A DNA stretch of 64,000 nucleotides, taken from positions 7,873,501 to 7,937,500 of the forward strand of contig JAYKKT010000041.1 of NCBI GenBank assembly GCA_036023115.1. Reading direction: 5' to 3'. The notes beneath the pieces are model-generated. The model searched no databases and was not told where the DNA came from. It saw only the letters and a program-made list of their open reading frames with translations. Of this stretch, positions 58,345-64,000 are shown piece by piece; within the stretch, counting starts at the first letter, position 1, and every line of letters begins with the position of its first letter. Both the position numbers and the translations under genes were made by a program. This DNA comes from Brasenia schreberi (lineage: Eukaryota; Streptophyta; Magnoliopsida; Nymphaeales; Cabombaceae).

Positions 58345-58722
58345 TGTGGCAAGTTTTTGCACTAATCCATGTATATGTTATGAAAAATGTATGCGTTAAA
58401 GAAGAGTAATGGCCTGAAAATGGAAAGCCCAGTATAAAAAAATAGAGAAGATGAAGAGTCGTTAACCCGTGAAAATGCTTCACTATAAATACTGTGAGGA
58501 AGAGTAAACATGACGAGATAACTATAGCAAGAAACAAAAACTGTGTATCTTCTTCTATCGTAATCCGTTTGAGGGTAACGGTGAAGACTCTTCTCTGCTC
58601 TTTCTTCCCTCTTGGAGAAGCCAGTCCCCGCCATCTCCGCTGAGCTACTCAGGTAGTCGGTCGGACGATCTTCTGGATTTAGGTCCCTATGAGGGTCCAC
58701 ACTTGAAAAAAAAATCTTTTTC
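58345..58722 (+). repeat. 3' LTR of Copia element C
   Basis: Matches the 5' LTR from TGTGG to GGTCGGACGATC. It then carries about 50 bp not present in the 5' copy before a similar CTTTTTCA ending. The exact end is uncertain. Confidence 0.75.
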
Positions 58723-59154
58723 ATATTGGTTGAAACTAAACAGTTTCTATTAAGGTTCTGAAACCGGTTTGAATTACCGGCTTGTTGATATCCACTTGAA
58801 TCTAATTGACCTCTTCAAAACATTTATGTATTATTTTCAGATGCCGAATCTAAAGGTTCTCAAACTCTGGGGGTGTAGGAGACTCCCTGTGACTCCAGAC
58901 TTTTGTCGTTTCCCGACGTTAGAAGAGCTGGTGGTTGATTTTTTCGTGAGTTTGACCACAATCGATGTTCCATTGGTCAGCTCATCAATCTGACGCGTCT
59001 CAGCTTGTTGTCGTGTAGAGCACTCAAACATTTATCCGACAGTCTATTGCCAGAAACGTTGGGTTGTTTGGAATCACTGAAAGAGCTCGACTTGACTTGG
59101 ACTAATGTGAGAAAGCTGCCCACTTCAACCATAAAATTAATTAGACTGTCCAAG

Positions 59155-59660
59155 CTTGACCTATTTGATTCCAAGCTAGAGGAATTGCCAGAAGACATTG
59201 GAAAGTTAGAGTCATTGAAAAGTCTCGTGCTTGGCGGGACACTTTTGAAAAGGATCCCGATTCCATCGGAGGATTGAAGTCTTTGGAAAAACTCGACTTG
59301 AGCAAAACGCCATTGGGAGTGCTACCGGATTCCATTAACTGTTTGTCTTCCTTGAAAGTGCTGAACCTAAGTGGAACTAACATCACAAAGATCACTGAGG
59401 CTTCAATCACACAATTAACTAGACTGCGAGCTTGACCTATCTTATACCAAAATAGAGGAACTACCAGAAGGCATTAGAAAGTTAAAGTCATTCTGGGACT
59501 CTTTTGAAAAGGATTCCCGATTCCGTCGGTCGGAGGATTGAAGTCTTTGGAAAAACACGACTTCAGCAAAACGCCATTGGGGGTGCTAAAGGATTCCATC
59601 AACTGTTTTGTCTTCCTTGAAAGCGCTAAAGCTAAGTGGAACTAACATCACAACGATAAC
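59155..59660 (+). repeat. 276-bp tandem duplication of LRR coding sequence
   Basis: CTTGACCTAT at 59155 recurs at 59431. The two units stay alignable through GGAACTAACATCACAA, with an indel around 59490. The spacing of 276 bp equals 92 codons, or four 23-residue LRRs. Confidence 0.85.
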
Positions 59661-59756
59661 TGCGACTACAAACGTGGAAGGCCTTTCTTCTCTAGAGCAT
59701 CTCTCTGTGAAGGGACGTCACTTCTAAATCGAGTATCGATCGAGCAGAACATTGTC

Positions 59757-59808
<52 letters not shown>
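59757..59808 (+). repeat. (CT)n microsatellite
   Basis: About 25 CT units just after the last readable LRR codons. Confidence 0.95.
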
Positions 59809-59813
<5 letters not shown>

Positions 59814-60796
59814 AAGCGAAGATTTTGGTCGGAAAGGACGTCAAGCACCATGAGATAGAGTTCTTGATGAACACTTTTGTGTTGCCTACCGGTTGCCAAC
59901 ATGGAGCGTTTTCTGTGCTGAGAAACTAGGATTTGAGAATCTATTGGAGGAGGTTGAGGTGAAGATTATTGGACAGGGTAAGACTGCTTCTGTACTAGTT
60001 CTGGTTTTGGTGTAATGCTACAATTCCTCTCACTTTGTGAAGCTCTTCCCTTTTTGGTTTTTGTCATGGCCATACTGATAATTTTTTCAGTGTCATAGTT
60101 TGTGTTGAAATGCACTTTTGTTAGCTTCTTGTGATAAACGGTCATTTGTGTTCTATCTAATTGTTGGATGTTCATACAGATTTTTGATTCCTTCATTGGG
60201 GAATATTTGTTCTGGGATCCATTTGAGCTCTCTATAACTTGGTCCAGTGCCCAAAATCCAGGACTCATTTTCTATCCCATCAAGTGTGGTTGGCTGCTTG
60301 GATTCTTAATGACCATTCAGATTCTTAACTCAAAATGAATCCCTCAGTTCTTTTCTTCCAACAGTTTAGAGAATCCCTCTTCTCCCTCTTTTAAACCAAT
60401 CACCGTCGAATTTATAACTTCAATTCTTTATGTCCCCCGTTTCTTAATAGCTAGCTTCAAGAGAGGTAGGTACCTTTTCTGGTGATCACGCTCTATGTCC
60501 AGCTTCTAATTTCAAAAGACAGAAACTGCTCTGTAACAATGCATTTGCTTCTTAAAATGCTCAGCCAGACAGCAACACAGAAAAAGGAAGTATTTCTGTT
60601 AACTTTTATATTTTGGCAATTTGTATTTCGGTTAGAACAATATTTCTGTTCATATGAATTATACTCATTTGGTCGACATTCTTTGACACAGGGGACTCTG
60701 CACGTTATTCATTTGGTCGAATAGCATTCCATTCATCAAAATCTCAAAGAAACACCATCTCCAAACAAGGAAAACACAAAGGAATTTTATTATAAC
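59809..60796. other. No gene assigned; possible last exon remnant
   Basis: A frame GFENLLEEVEVKIIGQ just before a GGTAAG donor-like site at 59977 could be a C-terminal exon of the resistance gene, but I recognise nothing specific. The rest has no coding signal. Confidence 0.35.
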
Positions 60797-60809
60797 AAAG
60801 GGTAAGATA

Positions 60810-61886
60810 TTTATTGATCTAGAAAAAGCTTATGATAAAGTACCGACGGAGGTTCTTTGGAGAACTTTAGAAAAAAGAGGTATCCCATTGACATACATTA
60901 ATCTTATAAGAGATATGTATCATAGTGCAAAAACGTGTGTGAGGACTCATGAAGGAATGACAGACTTCTTTGAAGTTAATATTGGGTTACATCAAGGATC
61001 AACTTTAAGTCCATACTTATTTATAATGGTGATTGATGAGTTAACAAAACATATTCAAGATGAAGTACCTTGGTGTATGTTATTTGCAGATGACATTGTA
61101 TTAGTGGAGGAGTCTAAGGAAAAAGTTAATAGAAAATTGGAACTATGGAGAGAAACATTAGAAAGCAAAGGCCTCCGACTTAGTATAACAAAGACAGAAT
61201 AAATGGAATGTAAGTTTGATCATTTGGTTACCTGAGAGGACATAAAAATTAAAATTGGCACACATTGTATTCCCAAAAAGGAAAGTTTTAAATACCTAGG
61301 GTCAATTTTTCAGAGTGATGGAAGAATTGATGGAGACGTTACGCATAGAATTAATGCTAGTTGGTTAAAATGGAGAGGAGCATCCGGTATTCTTTGTGAT
61401 AAGAAGATACCATTAAAGTTAAAAGGTAAATATTATAGGGCAGTAATTAGACTTGCCATGTTTTATGGTTCTGAGTGTTGGGCAGTTAATCATCAACATG
61501 TACAAAAGATGTCTGTGACAGAAATGAAGATGTTGAGATGGATGAGTAGTCATATAAGAAAAGACCGTATACATAATGAGGTTATTAAAAACAAATTAGG
61601 AGTGACACCAATAGAGAATAAAATGAGAGAATATCGTTTAAGATGGTTTGGTTATATAGAAAGAAGATCAAAAGAAGAACCTATAAGAAGGTATGAAAAA
61701 CTAAATTTGGAAAGTATTAAAAGAGCTAGAGGATGACCACAAAAGTGTTGGAAAGAAACAATAAAGAATGATCTAGCTTATTGTGAGTTAATTGCTAACA
61801 TGGCACACGATAGGGATATGTGGAAACAAAGAATCCAAGTAGCCGACCCCGTCTAGTATGGGAAAAGGCTTAGTTGTTGTTGTTGT
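60810..61886 (+). mobile_element. RTE LINE copy 4, 5'-truncated, with target-site duplication
   Basis: Flanked by a perfect 13-bp direct repeat AAAGGGTAAGATA (60797-60809 and 61887-61899). It starts in RT at [15 protein letters not shown] and has [11 protein letters not shown] and [11 protein letters not shown] nonsense codon at 61199 ends the first frame. It then continues through the C-terminal region ([35 protein letters not shown]) to the tail CCGACCCCGTCTAGTATGGG and TTG repeats. Unlike copies 1-3 it keeps CAG at the shared TAG site, and it keeps TGG where copies 1 and 2 have TGA. Confidence 0.95.
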
Positions 61887-61899
61887 AAAGGGTAAGATA

Positions 61900-62894
61900 A
61901 AGATAGATACCATGATTCCGGGAACAGAAGGTGGCACTCACCTGTTCAACATCTTTAATGTGTATTTGGCAATTATTTCCAGGGATGCCTTCTTTTATGT
62001 TCGGCCCCAAGAGTTACCATTGGCACAAGACCTTTACCCTGAAGAAAAGTCAATCCGTTAAAGATTAACTCTGTTGTCACTGACTAATTAAAGAAGAATA
62101 GGGAAAGATTGATCTTCCAAAAGTTCTGTGATGAAGTTACTGCAAGCAACAGATAGAGTCTAAATCTGTACAGCCTGCATGGATTACTTGCCCTTAAAAA
62201 GCGTATGCATAACAGAAGGGTGTTGCTGCACACGAACAGCTTGTGTGAACATATCTAGGATTGCTTTCATTATCTGCTGCCTAAAGTGAGAGATAAGTCT
62301 CCTCTTTTCTTACGTTTGCCCTTTTGGTTCTTTTATCATCATTATGCTGTGTGTGGTCAAGGGCATGGATGAAGGAAAGCGAAGGAGCATCATCTGATCT
62401 GTTGAAATTGGGAGAGAGGCAATGAACAGCTCGTTACAGAGGTTCGATTGGGGACTCCGTTCATGACTTCAATATTGCAGAAGGCCTTTCTCAGGCTTGT
62501 TCTATTGCTTAACTTGCTTAGAGAATAGGCTTCTTATGGTTGGTGTTTATGATCAGTTTCACCGTTTTGTGGGTGAAATTTGGGAGTGAAACGACTTATC
62601 TTAGATGCTCATGTTATGTTCTGTTTTGTAATTTGACTCTTGTTATTGGCAAAATCTAAACTTCTTTGATCGTAGTTTTTACATCCATTTCTTGCTCAGT
62701 TCAGATTAAAATCTGCCTTCTGTACATATCCATTCTATTCTTGATGATTTAGCAGAAGTGAAGTGTGTTTTCAAGTTTACACATCAACACCACAGAGAAT
62801 GTTAATTATAGTACGGTCGAGGACATGTTAGATAAAGACACGATCCATTTATTCTGGAATTACACGCAATGCTAATCTCTTGACCGTATTGAGA
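61900..62894. other. No gene recognised
   Basis: A 67-codon frame at 61858-62061 overlaps the RTE tail and is not credible. No other signal. Confidence 0.4.
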
Positions 62895-63472
<578 letters not shown>

Positions 63473-64000
63473 GCTTGCACACCTCTCATCCTGCATGCTC
63501 CTACCTCTCCATTGCTTTAGGGGCCAAAAGTGTCATATAAAAATTTACTATGTTACGCTCCTGACATGGATAAGCAATGTAGAGCTGAGATCTAGTTTTC
63601 TACACATATATAACGAGAGAGTAGTCCCGAACTCTAGCCATCTGATCTTCCTTCATGAATAATTGAAGATGGCGCTAACAAGCTGAACAACACCTTGTTG
63701 GCATCACCTCGGATCGTCTATCAATGGTGAACGAGTGATGATTCTTAAAAGTACCGTCATTCCTACACACACACACACATATATATTATATAACCACAAT
63801 ACAATAATCCAAATGTCAAACCCACTTACACATTCACATCCACAAACACAGTTTATTATTTAGTTTCCATGTCAAGGCCGAATACAGTGAACCACCAACT
63901 AAGGTGGGAGCTGTTTTGTCCTCCTTAACGGCCTTGTAGTCACATGCTACCATTGTAGAGTGCTCTAATCCAGACGCCACACTTTGTAAACCGCGAGTCA
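63473..64000. other. No gene recognised
   Basis: Short (CA)n at about 63764-63778. No coding signal. Confidence 0.4.

Larger units (their letters stand above)
53743..58722 (+). mobile_element. Copia element C with two LTRs, inserted in an LRR intron
   Basis: 5' LTR about 53743-54053, 3' LTR about 58345-58722. They align along most of their length (both start TGTGG; shared GAAGAGTAA(C/T)GGCCT, TTCACTATAAATAC, GTAGTCGGTCGGACGATC), by eye 80-85% alike, so the insertion is old. The 3' LTR has extra bases near its end. Internal order: primer site, repeat-rich leader, gag (55093-55293, YKTFLRDYTIARTIMLTYIK), pre-integrase (CETCIQEKMIRKYFPKEIT), integrase C terminus, RT (LDLHHLDVKTVFLNGDL; the YVDD box is YSDN) and RNase H (to about 58190). 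Most of gag's C terminus and the integrase core are missing, and stops are common. No clear target-site duplication. It is in the same orientation as the host gene. Confidence 0.88.
50998..59727 (+). pseudogene. TIR-NB-LRR disease-resistance gene, heavily broken
   Basis: TIR exon 50998-51545: FDVFLSFRGEDTRRGFTSHL, SKRYAESRWCLMEIAKIV, IIPVFYDVDPSVVRGQ, ending in TAA. A GTG at 50932 would add a hydrophobic anchor (MIVTFISVFITLAWFARKHL) like that of flax L6; no ATG serves it. Second exon from 51827 reads RKIPTEVATHPVGIESRL, then shifts near 51927 into HMMKLVDLN. The NB-ARC from the P-loop onward is deleted; only its end remains (RFAMHDQI with the MHD motif, about 52063-52086, then ARC2-like residues after another shift). 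LRR exons: 53362-53673 (EVITLDCWRTAEVSG, FAQMPNLRFLRLENV) and from 58841 (MPNLKVLKLWGCRRLPVTPD), with shifts near 58970 and 59260. The last readable LRR ends at TAA 59725. Intact relatives sense pathogen effectors. Copia element C lies in the intron between the LRR exons. Confidence 0.88.

Noticed and set aside
58680..58742. Target-site duplication for Copia element C
   Set aside because: The bases flanking the two LTRs (CAATA and CATAT) do not match convincingly.

Overview
This is plant nuclear DNA, A+T-rich and dense in transposable elements. Spliced genes with GT-AG introns, plant-only protein families (a TIR-type resistance gene, an organellar mTERF protein, a secreted-type alpha-amylase, a starch-priming dikinase, a PPR protein) and RTE, Copia, Ty3, MULE and hAT debris point to a eudicot or other TIR-bearing angiosperm. 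A TIR-NB-LRR gene argues against a grass. I cannot name the species.

Layout. 1-11 kb: mostly transposon remains, with one exon of a DUSP-type ubiquitin protease on the minus strand. 11.4-14.1 kb: a three-exon At5g39570-like gene with a premature stop and a frameshift. 16.5-24.2 kb: an apparently intact six-exon CMSS1 gene on the minus strand; its 5.2 kb third intron holds Ty3, RTE and hAT fragments. 25.5-28.0 kb: a broken phosphoglucan water dikinase fragment. 28.7-35.0 kb: nested MULE, RTE and Copia pieces. 35.0-38.7 kb: an alpha-amylase with a 1-bp deletion and an RTE copy just inside its intron. 39.9-41.0 kb: a decayed PPR fragment and a truncated single-pass membrane protein. 42.0-44.3 kb: a Copia remnant. 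45.1-46.3 kb: an intact single-exon mTERF gene. 47.6-50.3 kb: Copia and MULE remains. 51.0-59.7 kb: a TIR-NB-LRR pseudogene split by a nearly complete Copia element with two LTRs. 60.8-61.9 kb: an RTE copy with a perfect 13-bp target-site duplication. 62.9-63.5 kb: a duplicated TA-rich microsatellite block.

Only CMSS1 and the mTERF gene look intact; the ubiquitin protease cannot be judged because it leaves the window. The main theme is decay by insertion. One RTE LINE family is present as at least six larger fragments and several short tails. The three larger RTE copies lying in or beside assigned host introns are all antisense to their host. Several copies share the same inactivating lesions, which suggests copying from an already defective source. 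I found no CRISPR array, rRNA, tRNA gene or convincing new gene system. The best leads are the RTE deletion derivatives, the duplicated R1 and R2 repeats, and the scrambled 14.5 kb locus.
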